From Euzebyella marina (lineage in GTDB: Bacteria > Bacteroidota > Bacteroidia > Flavobacteriales > Flavobacteriaceae): a DNA stretch of 64,000 bases. Shown piece by piece: positions 8,752 to 18,404 of the stretch. Position 1 is the stretch's first letter. The number at the start of each line of letters is the position of its first letter. The position numbers and the translations under genes are program-made. The notes beneath the pieces are model-generated. The model had not been told where the DNA came from. It did no database searches and saw nothing but the letters and a program-made list of their open reading frames with translations. The DNA is taken from assembly GCF_014855515.1 (NCBI RefSeq), contig NZ_JACYFK010000006.1, positions 179,411-243,410 on the forward strand, written 5' to 3'.

Positions 8752-10410
8752 TTACTCTAACGCTTGGTATACGGGCGTACCGGTTGTTCCGTTAGGGAAC
8801 GAAATACCAAGCAATGCCGCTATGGTCGGCGCAATATCATCTATTTCGGTTCGCTCAACCGTACTACCTTTTTTTACGCCTTTGCCATACAATAGAAAGG
8901 GTACATGGGTATCATAAATCTGTGGCGACCCATGAGTAGAACCTGTTTTTGAATAACTAATAGTAGCCGGTTTCAATACCACCAAAATATCTCCTGATCT
9001 TTTTTGGTTATACCCATTTTGCAAAATATATGGTATACCTTGGGTATAATTATTCTGCCACATTTGATAGGCGGTATAGGTACGGTCAATACCGTCATAA
9101 CTCAATAATTCTTTGGCCAAGGTTTCCTGTACTTCCTGAAGGTTCAGTTCTAAATTCTTGATAACCTCATGGTTCAGAAAAAACTGATAGTTAGAAAAGC
9201 TTTTGATCAAGTCTTTGGTGCCATAAGTAAACTCGATAAACTTATCGAAGTCTTTTCGTATATCCTTCCATTCTACATATCCTGCAGGTATCTTTTGGTC
9301 AATCAAGTAAGCTGGCACCTCGATAGCAGCATGATCGGCACTTAGAAATACCGTATAATCTTCTTTACCTACTCTTTTGTCAAGCTCTTTGAACAATCGC
9401 GCTAAATCTTCATCTAGCCGTAAGTATGTATCTTGAATTTCTTTGGAGTTTACTCCGAACATATGCCCGACATAGTCGGTACTTGAGAAACTTACAGCTA
9501 GAAAATCAGTAACATTATCAGCTCCTAAGCTTTCTTTTTCCAAAGCCTCAATAGCAAAATCGGTGGTAATGGTATTACCGTAAGGGGTAGATTTTAAGAG
9601 GTTATAGCCCCCATTTTTGTCCCACAACTTAGGAAGATCGTGAGGAAAGACGGGTGTAGTTTCACCATCAAAAAGACCTTCATAGGCATTGTTATCGGTT
9701 CCGCTCTCAGCGTACTCACCGATTTTTTTCAAGGTCTCCCAAGGCTTTTTATATTTCTCCAAGTAATTTGAAGAGTTTAAATCGTCGACCCATTTTGGTA
9801 ACGAATTCATGTAATAACTACTGGTAATCCATTTACCGGCATCAAACCAATAGGCGGCATTGGCCGTATGCCCCCCGGGAAGCACTGCGCCCCTATCTTT
9901 TAATGCCACGGCAATCGTCTTGCCACGCATTTGTGTGTGAAGCCTTAATTCGTCTGTAATGGTAGTCACGTTCATGCGATGAGGAGACATCTTGCCGGCA
10001 TCTGAATCAGTGCCAACCGATGTTTGGGTGGTATCTGAAGCGCAATAGACTGAACTGTCGCTCTCTTTGTCATACCAATTATTACCGATGATACCATGCA
10101 TCGCAGGCGTGGTACCTGTATATACCGAGGTGTGCCCTGGGCCTGTGCTCGTAGGAGCATAATTATAATGGTGGTTCTTGCTGTTGAATCCCTTTTGCAC
10201 AAATCTTTTAAAACCGTCTTCACCGTAGTGGTTCCAGAATCGGGTTATATAATCGTAGCGCATCTGATCGACTATGATGCCCACAACCAGTTTTGGAGTT
10301 GTCTTTGGCTCTATCGACTCTTCTTTTTGCTTACGCTGGCCTTGAGCATTTAGTACTAATAAAAAGCTTAAAATGGTTAAAAAACGTGGTGTTTGGAATG
10401 TTTTGGGCAT
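8752..10410 (-). CDS. pafA: PafA-like alkaline phosphatase
   Basis: A periplasmic metallophosphatase of the alkaline phosphatase/NPP superfamily, 552 residues with an N-terminal signal peptide (cut near residue 24). VVGIIVDQMRYDY supplies the first zinc aspartate D48; the nucleophile is a threonine in PTSTGPGHTSVYTG (T89 by alignment); NNWYDK and the K171-x-R173 motif in LKDRGAVLPGGH match the phosphate-clamping asparagine, lysine and arginine of the phosphate-irrepressible PafA of Flavobacterium/Elizabethkingia. SFSSTDYVGHMFG and SADHAAIEVP carry further metal ligands. These residues favour phosphomonoesterase over diesterase activity. Confidence 0.9.
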   Translation of the reverse strand: MPKTFQTPRFLTILSFLLVLNAQGQRKQKEESIEPKTTPKLVVGIIVDQMRYDYITRFWNHYGEDGFKRFVQKGFNSKNHHYNYAPTSTGPGHTSVYTGTTPAMHGIIGNNWYDKESDSSVYCASDTTQTSVGTDSDAGKMSPHRMNVTTITDELRLHTQMRGKTIAVALKDRGAVLPGGHTANAAYWFDAGKWITSSYYMNSLPKWVDDLNSSNYLEKYKKPWETLKKIGEYAESGTDNNAYEGLFDGETTPVFPHDLPKLWDKNGGYNLLKSTPYGNTITTDFAIEALEKESLGADNVTDFLAVSFSSTDYVGHMFGVNSKEIQDTYLRLDEDLARLFKELDKRVGKEDYTVFLSADHAAIEVPAYLIDQKIPAGYVEWKDIRKDFDKFIEFTYGTKDLIKSFSNYQFFLNHEVIKNLELNLQEVQETLAKELLSYDGIDRTYTAYQMWQNNYTQGIPYILQNGYNQKRSGDILVVLKPATISYSKTGSTHGSPQIYDTHVPFLLYGKGVKKGSTVERTEIDDIAPTIAALLGISFPNGTTGTPVYQALE

Positions 10411-10519
10411 ACTAAAAATTTAATAGGGGCAAAAGTAAAGAAATTACCCCTTTAAAGTTTAAATACAGGTTAAATCAATTCCTTATTGCTATTTTTACGC
10501 ATAGAAACCATTTGTGTAC

Positions 10520-11257
10520 ATGAACTACGTAGCATCAATTGGCAGCTACGCCATAATGATAAAAGAGGTATTTAAAAAACCTACCAAGTGGCGTATCATG
10601 AGGTCATTGATTTTAAAAGAGATTGACGAGCTGATCTTTGGCTCTTTAGGCATTCTCATCTTTATATCATTTTTCATTGGTGGGGTCGTGGCCATTCAAA
10701 CCGCGCTCAATATCACCAGTGAACTCATACCTAAAAACTTGGTCGGTTTCGCTACTCGACAATCTATTATACTTGAATTTGCCCCTACCTTTTGCTCCAT
10801 AATTATGGCAGGTAAAGTGGGGTCGTACATCACATCAAGTATTGGTACTATGCGTGTGACCGAGCAGATTGATGCCCTAGAGGTCATGGGGGTAAACGCC
10901 CTAAATTATCTGGTTTTTCCGAAAATCGTTGCCCTGCTTATGTATCCTTTCATCATAGCAGTCTCTATGTTCGTAGGTATTTTAGGAGGATGGATGGCCG
11001 CAACTTTTGGGGGCCATAGTACAAGTGCCGATTTTGCTGAGGGACTCACTCTGGATTTTATGCCTTTTCACGTCACCTATGCTTTTATAAAGACTTTAGT
11101 ATTTGCATTCGTTTTGGCAACCATACCCTCCTTTCATGGTTTTTACATGAAAGGTGGTGCTTTAGATGTAGGTAAGGCCAGTACCACCAGTTTTGTGTGG
11201 ACGAGTATTGTCATCGTCATATTGAACGGAATTCTAACCCAACTTTTGTTAGGCTAA
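10520..11257 (+). CDS. mlaE: MlaE-family lipid ABC transporter permease
   Basis: Inner-membrane permease of the Mla/Tgt/YrbE type that moves phospholipid between membranes. The 245-residue protein has the characteristic MlaE core: GSLGILIFISFFIGG, the IEFAPTFCSII-like segment (ILEFAPTFCSIIMAGKVG), then IGTMRVTEQIDALEVMG and a C-terminal helix pair. A GTG two codons upstream is possible; the ATG at 10520 is preferred. Its stop overlaps the ATPase start (TAATG), so the two are translationally coupled. No MCE-domain gene (MlaD) lies beside them. Confidence 0.92.
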   Translation: MNYVASIGSYAIMIKEVFKKPTKWRIMRSLILKEIDELIFGSLGILIFISFFIGGVVAIQTALNITSELIPKNLVGFATRQSIILEFAPTFCSIIMAGKVGSYITSSIGTMRVTEQIDALEVMGVNALNYLVFPKIVALLMYPFIIAVSMFVGILGGWMAATFGGHSTSADFAEGLTLDFMPFHVTYAFIKTLVFAFVLATIPSFHGFYMKGGALDVGKASTTSFVWTSIVIVILNGILTQLLLG

Positions 11258-12024
11258 TGATTGAAGTAGACAACATTCACAAATCGTTTGGCAACGCCCA
11301 TATTCTTAAAGGAATTTCTACCACCTTTAACAAAGGGCAAACCAATCTGATCATTGGGCAAAGTGGATCGGGAAAAACCGTTTTTTTAAAATGCTTGCTT
11401 GGTTTGCATGAACCCGAACAAGGCACCATTAGTTACGATGGAAAGGCTTATGGAAAACTTACCGGTGACGAAAGACGAAACCTTCGACAAGAAATGGGAA
11501 TGGTTTTTCAAGGAAGTGCGCTTTTCGACTCCATGACGGTCGAGGGTAATGTTCGGTTCCCTTTAGAAATGTTTACCAAACAATCGAAATCTGAAATGCA
11601 AGACCGTGTCGATTTTGTTTTGAAAAGAGTGAATTTGGTGGATGCCCATCATAAATTTCCTTCTGAAATATCGGGTGGTATGCAAAAGAGGGTGGCCATC
11701 GCGCGTGCCATTGTAATGAATCCCAAATATCTATTTTGCGATGAACCCAACTCCGGGCTTGATCCCAAAACAGCTATTGTTATTGACAACCTGATTCAAG
11801 AGATTACAGAAGAATACGACATTACGACCATCATTAACACTCATGATATGAACTCGGTGATGGAAATCGGCAAAAAAATCATCTTTTTAAAAGATGGTCT
11901 CAAAGCCTGGGAGGGCACCAATAAAGATATTTTTAAAACTGAAAATGAAGCTGTTACTAATTTCGTCTACTCTTCTGACCTGTTCAAAAAGGTACGTCAG
12001 ATGTATTTAGAAGAACGCAATTAA
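11257..12024 (+). CDS. mlaF: MlaF-family ABC transporter ATPase
   Basis: ATPase partner of the adjacent permease, 255 residues. Walker A is GQSGSGKTVFLK, the signature is ISGGMQKRVAIARAI and Walker B is YLFCDEPNSGLDP; the H-loop is in INTHDMNSV. The GGMQKRVA form of the signature is typical of MlaF. The start ATG at 11257 shares a base with the permease stop codon. The last four bases overlap the convergent DUF389 gene. Confidence 0.93.
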   Translation: MIEVDNIHKSFGNAHILKGISTTFNKGQTNLIIGQSGSGKTVFLKCLLGLHEPEQGTISYDGKAYGKLTGDERRNLRQEMGMVFQGSALFDSMTVEGNVRFPLEMFTKQSKSEMQDRVDFVLKRVNLVDAHHKFPSEISGGMQKRVAIARAIVMNPKYLFCDEPNSGLDPKTAIVIDNLIQEITEEYDITTIINTHDMNSVMEIGKKIIFLKDGLKAWEGTNKDIFKTENEAVTNFVYSSDLFKKVRQMYLEERN

Positions 12025-13493
12025 TTTGCGTTTCTCAGCTGAACCGTCGTATCCTTTAATCTTACTTTTAGCCACTGAAGAATTTTCTTGTTTTCTTCCG
12101 CCTTTTTAGCGGGCGACAATCCTTCTTTCCAAGTTGTTTCGAAAATCGAAAGGGTATCTACCTTATTGAAGTTTGTTTTGAACGCTCGATCATATTCAAG
12201 GGAAACTAAATTTTCGTAGCTGGCCCTCGCCTCTGCACTAATATCCATAAAAGGAATTTGTTTGGTCTCAGCTCGCCTTAACCTACCGACCTCAGCTTCC
12301 AAAAGTGCGATACGCTCATCTTTACTTGAAATCTGGTTTTTTTGAGACTCGTATAATTCGTTAATGTACCTTAGTTGATCTACCTGATCGTTTTGACCTC
12401 CCTGTATGACATGTAACTCAGTATTACGTAAACGGGGGTAATCATCGTCTTCCTTTAGCATGGTATTCCATGATGCAATGATATTTGGCGGAATGGTCTC
12501 ATTACCCATGCACACGACCTCTATCATGGGGTTCTCACCTTCATTATACTCAATAGTGGTAAAATTATCCAGAAATCTTCCTCCTCCAACAAATTGATAT
12601 TTCGCTATGGTTTCGTTGACAAACTCGGTAGCCTGCTTTTTAAATATAGACTCTTGAAACACCTTGTAGAAGGTCCATCCGGCTGGTACCATAACCAAAA
12701 TTGCGACCACCGAAGCTATTCTGGCAATTCTTCTACGCTTGGCCGAGTTGGCATAACGAACCATCGGGAATCGAAGAAGCTTAATGGTCAAAAATGTAGC
12801 CAGTGCTATAAATATAGTGTTGATAATGAATAGGTAGAGCGCCCCAAAAGCGTAACCAAGGTTTCCGATAGCCAGACCAAAACCGACCGTACATAACGGA
12901 GGCATCAAAGCTGTGGCAATAGCCACACCGAAGATAACGCTCGCAATAGTACCTTTTTTAGCACGTGCAATGACGAGGGCCAATCCGCCAAAAAATGCAA
13001 TTAAAACATCTCGAATATCCGGAGCCGTTCTAGCCAATAGCTCAGACGATTCGTCTTGTATGGGAAAAAACTTAAAAAATAGATAAGCAGTGAGTACACT
13101 TAGACCCACCATTACCCCAAAATTCTTCAATGAACGGCGTAACGTATCGATATCGTTGATAGCCAAAGACATTCCCAATCCTAAAATAGGGCCCATAAGC
13201 GGGGAAATTAACATCGCTCCGATAACGACCGCTGTCGAGTTGGCATTCAACCCAATGGAAGCTATAAAGATGGAGCAAATCAAAATCCATGACGTATGCC
13301 CCTTAAAAGGTATATCGGCGATAATTGCCTCTTTAGTAGTTTCTTGATCTGTATTGGTTCGTATGTCAAGAAGTTCTCGAAAAAACTTGCGAAGACTTTC
13401 CCAAAGACCCTTTGCATCTTTTTTGATGGCCTCGGCACTCTCCTTTGGCTCCTCTGTTGGGGTAATATTATCTTGATTCAAGTTCTGGCTCAT
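12021..13493 (-). CDS. DUF389 (TIGR00341-type) membrane protein
   Basis: A 490-residue inner-membrane protein. The conserved DUF389 core occupies roughly residues 70-260: IGLNANSTAVVIGAMLISPL, MGPILGLGMSL, GTIASVIFGVAIATALMPPL and NTIFIALATFLTIKLL. The C-terminal 220 residues form a soluble region with one more hydrophobic anchor (about 265-285) and a likely coiled coil (YESQKNQISSKDERIALLEA). Function is unknown. It starts 3 bases after the mannose-1-phosphate guanylyltransferase gene ends, so the two are co-transcribed. Confidence 0.88.
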   Translation of the reverse strand: MSQNLNQDNITPTEEPKESAEAIKKDAKGLWESLRKFFRELLDIRTNTDQETTKEAIIADIPFKGHTSWILICSIFIASIGLNANSTAVVIGAMLISPLMGPILGLGMSLAINDIDTLRRSLKNFGVMVGLSVLTAYLFFKFFPIQDESSELLARTAPDIRDVLIAFFGGLALVIARAKKGTIASVIFGVAIATALMPPLCTVGFGLAIGNLGYAFGALYLFIINTIFIALATFLTIKLLRFPMVRYANSAKRRRIARIASVVAILVMVPAGWTFYKVFQESIFKKQATEFVNETIAKYQFVGGGRFLDNFTTIEYNEGENPMIEVVCMGNETIPPNIIASWNTMLKEDDDYPRLRNTELHVIQGGQNDQVDQLRYINELYESQKNQISSKDERIALLEAEVGRLRRAETKQIPFMDISAEARASYENLVSLEYDRAFKTNFNKVDTLSIFETTWKEGLSPAKKAEENKKILQWLKVRLKDTTVQLRNAN

Positions 13494-13496
13494 AAA

Positions 13497-14576
13497 CTAT
13501 GCATAGGTGTCACCAAATGTATCTTTAACCTTGGCCAGTACCTTTTTAATATCTTGTTCTTTTGCTTTAGGGTATATCAACAATACTTCTTCTTTATCAA
13601 CTATGATATAATCTTTAAGACCGTCGACAACAACTACTTTGCCTTTAGGCGATCTGATCATATTGCCCGAAGCCTCATCTGAAATGACCTTACTATTGAC
13701 CACGGCATTTTGCGACTCATCTTTATCTAACTTATCATAAAGGGATCCCCAAGTGCCTAAATCGTTCCAATCAAACGTGGCGGGCAGCACATAAATTGAT
13801 TTCGAGTTCTCTAAAATGGCATAATCAATAGAAATATTTTCTGCTTTTGGATAGTTCTCTTTGATAAACTCTTTTTCATCAACCGTGTTATAGCAAGAAT
13901 TACCGGCCTCAAATAACTCAAACTGTTTCGGTTGGTAATTTTTAAAGGCGTTCACTATGGTCTTCACACTCCACATAAAAATACCTGCATTCCATAAAAA
14001 ATTTCCTTGAGCCAAAAATTCCTTTGCCGTTTCGTAATCAGGTTTTTCACGAAATTGATTCACTTTTTTCAATCCTGCACCGCTATTCTTATCGAATTCT
14101 ATATACCCAAAACCCGTGTTTGGAAAAGATGGTTTTATACCCAATGTACAAAGAACCTCTTCTTCTTCACACTTTTTAAAGCAAGTGGTGACATCTTCAG
14201 CAAAAGCTTCTTCGTCTTCAATCCAATGATCGCTTGGCGCCACAATCATTACCCCGTCGGGGTTCATTTTCTGAATTTTCAAAGCAGCGTATAAAATACA
14301 AGGTGCGGTATTTCGCATTGCCGGCTCTAAAACTACTTGGTCTTGCTTTACCATTGGCAACTGCTCTAAGACCAGATCATTATAACTCTCGTTTGTCAAA
14401 ATAAGAATGTTCTCTGTGGGTACAAACTTGTTCAACCTCTTAAAGGTTTTCTGTATAAGCGTATCGCCGGTACCCAGCATATCATGAAACTGTTTTGGAT
14501 AAGATGATGTACTTATAGGCCAAAAACGAGATCCAACACCACCGGCCATGAGTACGGCATAATAATTCTTATTCAT
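13497..14576 (-). CDS. manC: mannose-1-phosphate guanylyltransferase
   Basis: Makes GDP-mannose from mannose-1-phosphate and GTP for capsule, O-antigen or glycoprotein synthesis. The 359-residue protein opens with the nucleotidyltransferase signature AVLMAGGVGSRFWPIS, then YPKQFHDMLG, LEPAMRNTAPC, VAPSDHWI and FREKPDYETA; FNWNDLG-type sequence appears as TFDWNDLGTWG. No C-terminal isomerase domain is present, so it is the single-function type. The start at 14576 (MNKNYYAVL) is chosen; an upstream GTG at 14657 adds 27 residues without family support. Confidence 0.92.
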   Translation of the reverse strand: MNKNYYAVLMAGGVGSRFWPISTSSYPKQFHDMLGTGDTLIQKTFKRLNKFVPTENILILTNESYNDLVLEQLPMVKQDQVVLEPAMRNTAPCILYAALKIQKMNPDGVMIVAPSDHWIEDEEAFAEDVTTCFKKCEEEEVLCTLGIKPSFPNTGFGYIEFDKNSGAGLKKVNQFREKPDYETAKEFLAQGNFLWNAGIFMWSVKTIVNAFKNYQPKQFELFEAGNSCYNTVDEKEFIKENYPKAENISIDYAILENSKSIYVLPATFDWNDLGTWGSLYDKLDKDESQNAVVNSKVISDEASGNMIRSPKGKVVVVDGLKDYIIVDKEEVLLIYPKAKEQDIKKVLAKVKDTFGDTYA

Positions 14577-14675
14577 TTTTTTAAGAGTTAAGGGCACGCG
14601 AACATAATCTATGCCCTGATTATTATTGTTATTTACAAAATTTATAGGTGCAAACACCTAAACTACACTACTAAT

Positions 14676-15278
14676 TCAAACATTTACTAGCTCTACCTCT
14701 GCATTCGGTTGAAACAAATACATTCTACCTGTGGCCACTTCTATGCATTCATAACGTTTGACGCGTTTATTGCCTTTCTTATAAAGCTTACCATTATAAA
14801 GGCGAAACACGCTACCTAAAGGTAATTCAAAAACGTAAGATTTATCTGATTGTTGCAAATCATATTGCTGTAAAGCTATAGATAGTTTCGCATCTGTACT
14901 ACTACTTGCTTTCGGATTTTTAAAATGATTTGCCAATAAGGGCAACAATTGATTGGGGAAAATCTCCGGCCGAATAAATGGTAACATCAAATATTGAAAA
15001 GTTCGTTTCCATTCCAGCCCATGGGGTTTTATCATTCTTCCATACTTCTGGAAAGCGATTAGATGTGCTATTTCATGAATCAAGGTAATCAGAAAGCGAT
15101 ATTTATTCAATGTAGCATTAACAGTTATTTGATGTCTGCCATCGGGCATTCTTCTATAATCGCCATGGCGGGTTACCCGCTCATTGACTATTTTAAGATG
15201 CACCCCTGTCTTTTGAATCAATTCAAAACAGGAAGCGACCGCCCTTTCCGGTAGATATTTCTTTAAAACTTGATGCAC
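14676..15278 (-). CDS. SprT-like zinc metalloprotein
   Basis: About 200 residues with the SprT/Spartan metalloprotease motif HEIAHLIAFQKYG (HExxH, near residue 67) followed by a third ligand candidate in HGLEWKRTFQ. The C-terminal half has YVFELPLGSVFRLYNGKLYK and KRYECIEVATGRMYLF, the zinc-ribbon-like part reduced to few cysteines. The start is unclear: a GTG at 15278 (HQVLKKYLPERA) matches family length, while TTG codons at 15287 and 15284 are alternatives; no ATG fits. Role in protein-DNA crosslink repair is known for Spartan but not shown for this bacterial group. Confidence 0.85.
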   Translation of the reverse strand: MHQVLKKYLPERAVASCFELIQKTGVHLKIVNERVTRHGDYRRMPDGRHQITVNATLNKYRFLITLIHEIAHLIAFQKYGRMIKPHGLEWKRTFQYLMLPFIRPEIFPNQLLPLLANHFKNPKASSSTDAKLSIALQQYDLQQSDKSYVFELPLGSVFRLYNGKLYKKGNKRVKRYECIEVATGRMYLFQPNAEVELVNV

Positions 15279-15396
15279 GTTCAACAAAAGTAAGAGAAGT
15301 ACTTTAATTTATGGTTATCACAATTATAGCCTTGCTGAAAAATCTTTAACTTGGGGGTATGTAGCGAAATGAATCGGATTATAAGCAAATTGCCCT

Positions 15397-17715
15397 ATGG
15401 AAAACATCAGCAGAAAAGATTTTTTAAATAAAATGGGGCTTCTAGGCGCCACGGCCGTTCTTTGGCCAAAAAATGGCATAAGTAATTCTCATAAAGAACT
15501 AGAGTTATCGGAAGGGGTACGCATCGAAGCCATAAAAAAATCTGAATCCATTTTTTCGTATATAAAAAGGGTAAATGACAAATTCGACATCACCTTGTAC
15601 CGCCAAATACTCGGTGCCGCCAATGCCTTCAAAGAAGGGGATGCCAGTTTAGGTATTGCTGCAGTAGACGAAACTACGAGAGAAAGAGCCCGCCAACTAC
15701 TGACCAATACCAAAATAGCAGATTTAAGAACTAAATCGGTATTTACGGATGAAATCTACGGCCTGATTGAAGCGACCACTACGAAAGCCGACATTACCTC
15801 TGATTGGGCTATGAAGGATTTAAAGGCCTTTGTTTTAAACCAACCGGAAGAGAAAATAAAGACCATCATGCCAGAACTGACAAGCGATTGTATCGGTTGC
15901 TTGGTTAAGCTGATGACCAACGAAGAGCTTATTCAGGTCGGGCAAAAGGTATTCAATCCTCTTTCGAACAGCAATATTGGCAGCAAGGGATATTTAAGTG
16001 CGAGGGTGCAGCCCAATTCACCAACCGACAATACTGAAGACATTATATGGCAAGTTTTTGACGCATGGTCTTATGCGGTAGGCGATCTTGTTTTGGGTAC
16101 CAACCCTGTCAGTAGTGAGGTAGAATCGGTGGCCCAAATCGAAAAGGCCCTTTTTGAGACTCTTCAGGTATTCAAACTTGAAAATACGATACCAAATTGT
16201 GTTTTATCTCATATAGATGTGCAAGCCGAAGTTGAGAAAATACAACCCGGCACTACCGGTATTTGGTTTCAAAGCTTGGCGGGCACGGTAAGTGCCAACC
16301 ATACTTTCGACTTGAGCATAGAGAAAATGCAGAATCATGTTCGAAATAGAAAAGGCGCCTATGCACTGTACGCTGAAACAGGTCAAGGTGCCGACTTTAC
16401 CAATGGTCATGGTGCCGGCTTTGATATGGTTTTACATGAATCAAGAAAATATGGATTTCTAAGGGCCCTCAACCAACAATTACTAAAAGATAGACAAGAT
16501 AATAGTGAGCCTTGGGTTCATGTGAACGACGTGGCCGGTTTTATAGGTCCCGAGGTGTTCAAGACCAAAGAGCAATTGGTTCGTTGCTGCCTAGAAGATA
16601 CGATTATGGGCAAGCTGCACGGTCTTACCATCGGTCTAGATATCTGTTCTACACTTCATATGGATGTAAGTCTCGAAGACCTAGATTGGTGTATTGACCA
16701 TATAATGCCCGCCAACCCAGCATATCTTATGGCTTTGCCCACGAAGAACGACCCAATGTTAAGCTATTTGACCACTTCTTTCAGCGACCATGTACGTATT
16801 CGTGAAAAGTTTGGTTATAAAGTGAACGATGCCATGTGGAGTTTTTTCAAAAAAATTGAAGTTATAGATAACAATGGTCAACCGACTGACCACTTCGGAG
16901 ACCCCATTTGGGTTTATTATCAGTATTGTTTGGCAAAAGGTGACACACGAGACAAAGCGATAATTTATGAGGAAGGTGAGAACATTATTACAAGAATCAA
17001 CGAAAGAGGTGTGCCCTTAGCAAAAGGTCATGGAAAGGAAATTTGGAATTTAGAACCTGAATTGGAAAAACAGATAAAATGGCTCTATGAGGATGCCAAG
17101 GTCAGCCTTTGGACGAACATGACAGATGATTTCGTAAAATCGATACCCGCAGCCCTACCAATTATCACCAACTCAACTGACCGAAAAGATTATGTTTACC
17201 ATCCTGAATCTGGAGAAAAATTAGGTGCTCAAGCCCTCGAACGACTAAAAACGCTTCGGGATAGCTGGTCTGAGAGTCCGCCAGACATCCAATTCATTAT
17301 TTCCGACGGGCTGAACGCACGAGCTTTAATGGACGATGGACATTTAATGCCTTACCTCAATCAATTAAAGGCTGAACTAAGAAACAAAGGGTATACCGTT
17401 AGCGACCAGAATATTGTCATTAAACATGGTCGCGTACGTGCCGGTTATGCATGTGGTGAAACACTCTATGGAAATTACAAAAACAAAACGGTCAATAAAG
17501 GTATCGTACACATTATTGGTGAAAGGCCAGGTTCTGGGCATCATAACTTTTCGGCGTACCTTACAGCCGCTCCCGTAGAATTTTGGTCTCAAAACGGTTA
17601 CGTCGACCATAATATCACCAAGGTAGTATCAGGAATCTCGGATACCTCACTCACACCAGAAAAAGCGACACAACAAACCTTACATATTCTTGACAGGCTC
17701 TTTACTGTAATATAG
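15397..17715 (+). CDS. single-chain ethanolamine ammonia-lyase, EutB-EutC fusion with Tat-like N-terminus
   Basis: An adenosylcobalamin enzyme that splits ethanolamine into acetaldehyde and ammonia. Residues about 65-505 are the EutB catalytic barrel and about 600-772 are EutC; normally these are two proteins. The EutB active-site residues are all visible: R203 and Q205 in SARVQPN, N236 in GTNPVS, E327 in AETGQGAD and D415 in GLDICSTLH. EutC shows FIISDGLNARAL, VRAGYACGETL and GERPGSGHHNFSAY. The first 30 residues (SRKDFLNKMGLLGATAVLW) resemble a twin-arginine leader in the Arg-Lys variant. No eutA, permease or microcompartment gene is nearby. Convergent with the SDR gene 8 bases away. Confidence 0.9.
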   Translation: MENISRKDFLNKMGLLGATAVLWPKNGISNSHKELELSEGVRIEAIKKSESIFSYIKRVNDKFDITLYRQILGAANAFKEGDASLGIAAVDETTRERARQLLTNTKIADLRTKSVFTDEIYGLIEATTTKADITSDWAMKDLKAFVLNQPEEKIKTIMPELTSDCIGCLVKLMTNEELIQVGQKVFNPLSNSNIGSKGYLSARVQPNSPTDNTEDIIWQVFDAWSYAVGDLVLGTNPVSSEVESVAQIEKALFETLQVFKLENTIPNCVLSHIDVQAEVEKIQPGTTGIWFQSLAGTVSANHTFDLSIEKMQNHVRNRKGAYALYAETGQGADFTNGHGAGFDMVLHESRKYGFLRALNQQLLKDRQDNSEPWVHVNDVAGFIGPEVFKTKEQLVRCCLEDTIMGKLHGLTIGLDICSTLHMDVSLEDLDWCIDHIMPANPAYLMALPTKNDPMLSYLTTSFSDHVRIREKFGYKVNDAMWSFFKKIEVIDNNGQPTDHFGDPIWVYYQYCLAKGDTRDKAIIYEEGENIITRINERGVPLAKGHGKEIWNLEPELEKQIKWLYEDAKVSLWTNMTDDFVKSIPAALPIITNSTDRKDYVYHPESGEKLGAQALERLKTLRDSWSESPPDIQFIISDGLNARALMDDGHLMPYLNQLKAELRNKGYTVSDQNIVIKHGRVRAGYACGETLYGNYKNKTVNKGIVHIIGERPGSGHHNFSAYLTAAPVEFWSQNGYVDHNITKVVSGISDTSLTPEKATQQTLHILDRLFTVI

Positions 17716-17723
17716 AAATATTA

Positions 17724-18404
17724 TTAAGGCGTACTATTGCTTACCTGAAGCATTTTACCATTGTAAAATCGATGTCCGGTTAACGCAAATTGCTTGATGT
17801 AACCGGCCATTTCAAGGGCCGTGGTAGGCGCCTGATACCCAGGAAAAGCCTCTTCGAGCATTTCGGTTTGAACAGCCCCCAAGGCAAGTACATTGAACGA
17901 CGGACCCGTTTCCTTGAATTCTTCGGCCCACAGTTCGGTCAATGTTATCACCGCTCCCTTGCTAGAGCTATAAGCGGAAAGTCCAGGAAATTTCATGCTA
18001 CCTTGAACACCTCCCATTGAACTAATGGTGACCACATGACCTGTATCGGCCATCTTCGGAAGAACTGTTTTGGTAATTTCAGCCACTCCAAAAACATTTA
18101 CCCTGTACACTTCTTCAAACTCTTCCGATGTAATTTCCAAAAACGGCTTATTCAAAAGACTACCTGCATTATTGATAAGCACGTCTACTTTGCTCCATTC
18201 TCCTGTTAGGAAATCACGCAAAACCAAAAAATCATTGGCCCGAGAGAGATCAAAAGGTAAGCTCGTGATATTTTCGTGTTCCAGGCCTGAGACAGGGCCA
18301 GAGTTTCTTGATAAGGCCAAAACTTGATGGCCATCATCCGCCAATAGCTTTACCAACTCAAAACCAATACCCCTACTGGTACCGGTGACAATAATATGGG
18401 CCAT
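17724..18404 (-). CDS. SDR-family oxidoreductase
   Basis: A 226-residue short-chain dehydrogenase/reductase: NADP-binding TGTSRGIGFEL at the N-terminus, VLINNAGSLLNKP, the catalytic serine in TISSMGG and the YxxxK motif in YSSSKGA. Substrate cannot be told. Its ATG overlaps the stop of the M28 peptidase gene (TAATG), which implies translational coupling. Confidence 0.88.
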   Translation of the reverse strand: MAHIIVTGTSRGIGFELVKLLADDGHQVLALSRNSGPVSGLEHENITSLPFDLSRANDFLVLRDFLTGEWSKVDVLINNAGSLLNKPFLEITSEEFEEVYRVNVFGVAEITKTVLPKMADTGHVVTISSMGGVQGSMKFPGLSAYSSSKGAVITLTELWAEEFKETGPSFNVLALGAVQTEMLEEAFPGYQAPTTALEMAGYIKQFALTGHRFYNGKMLQVSNSTP

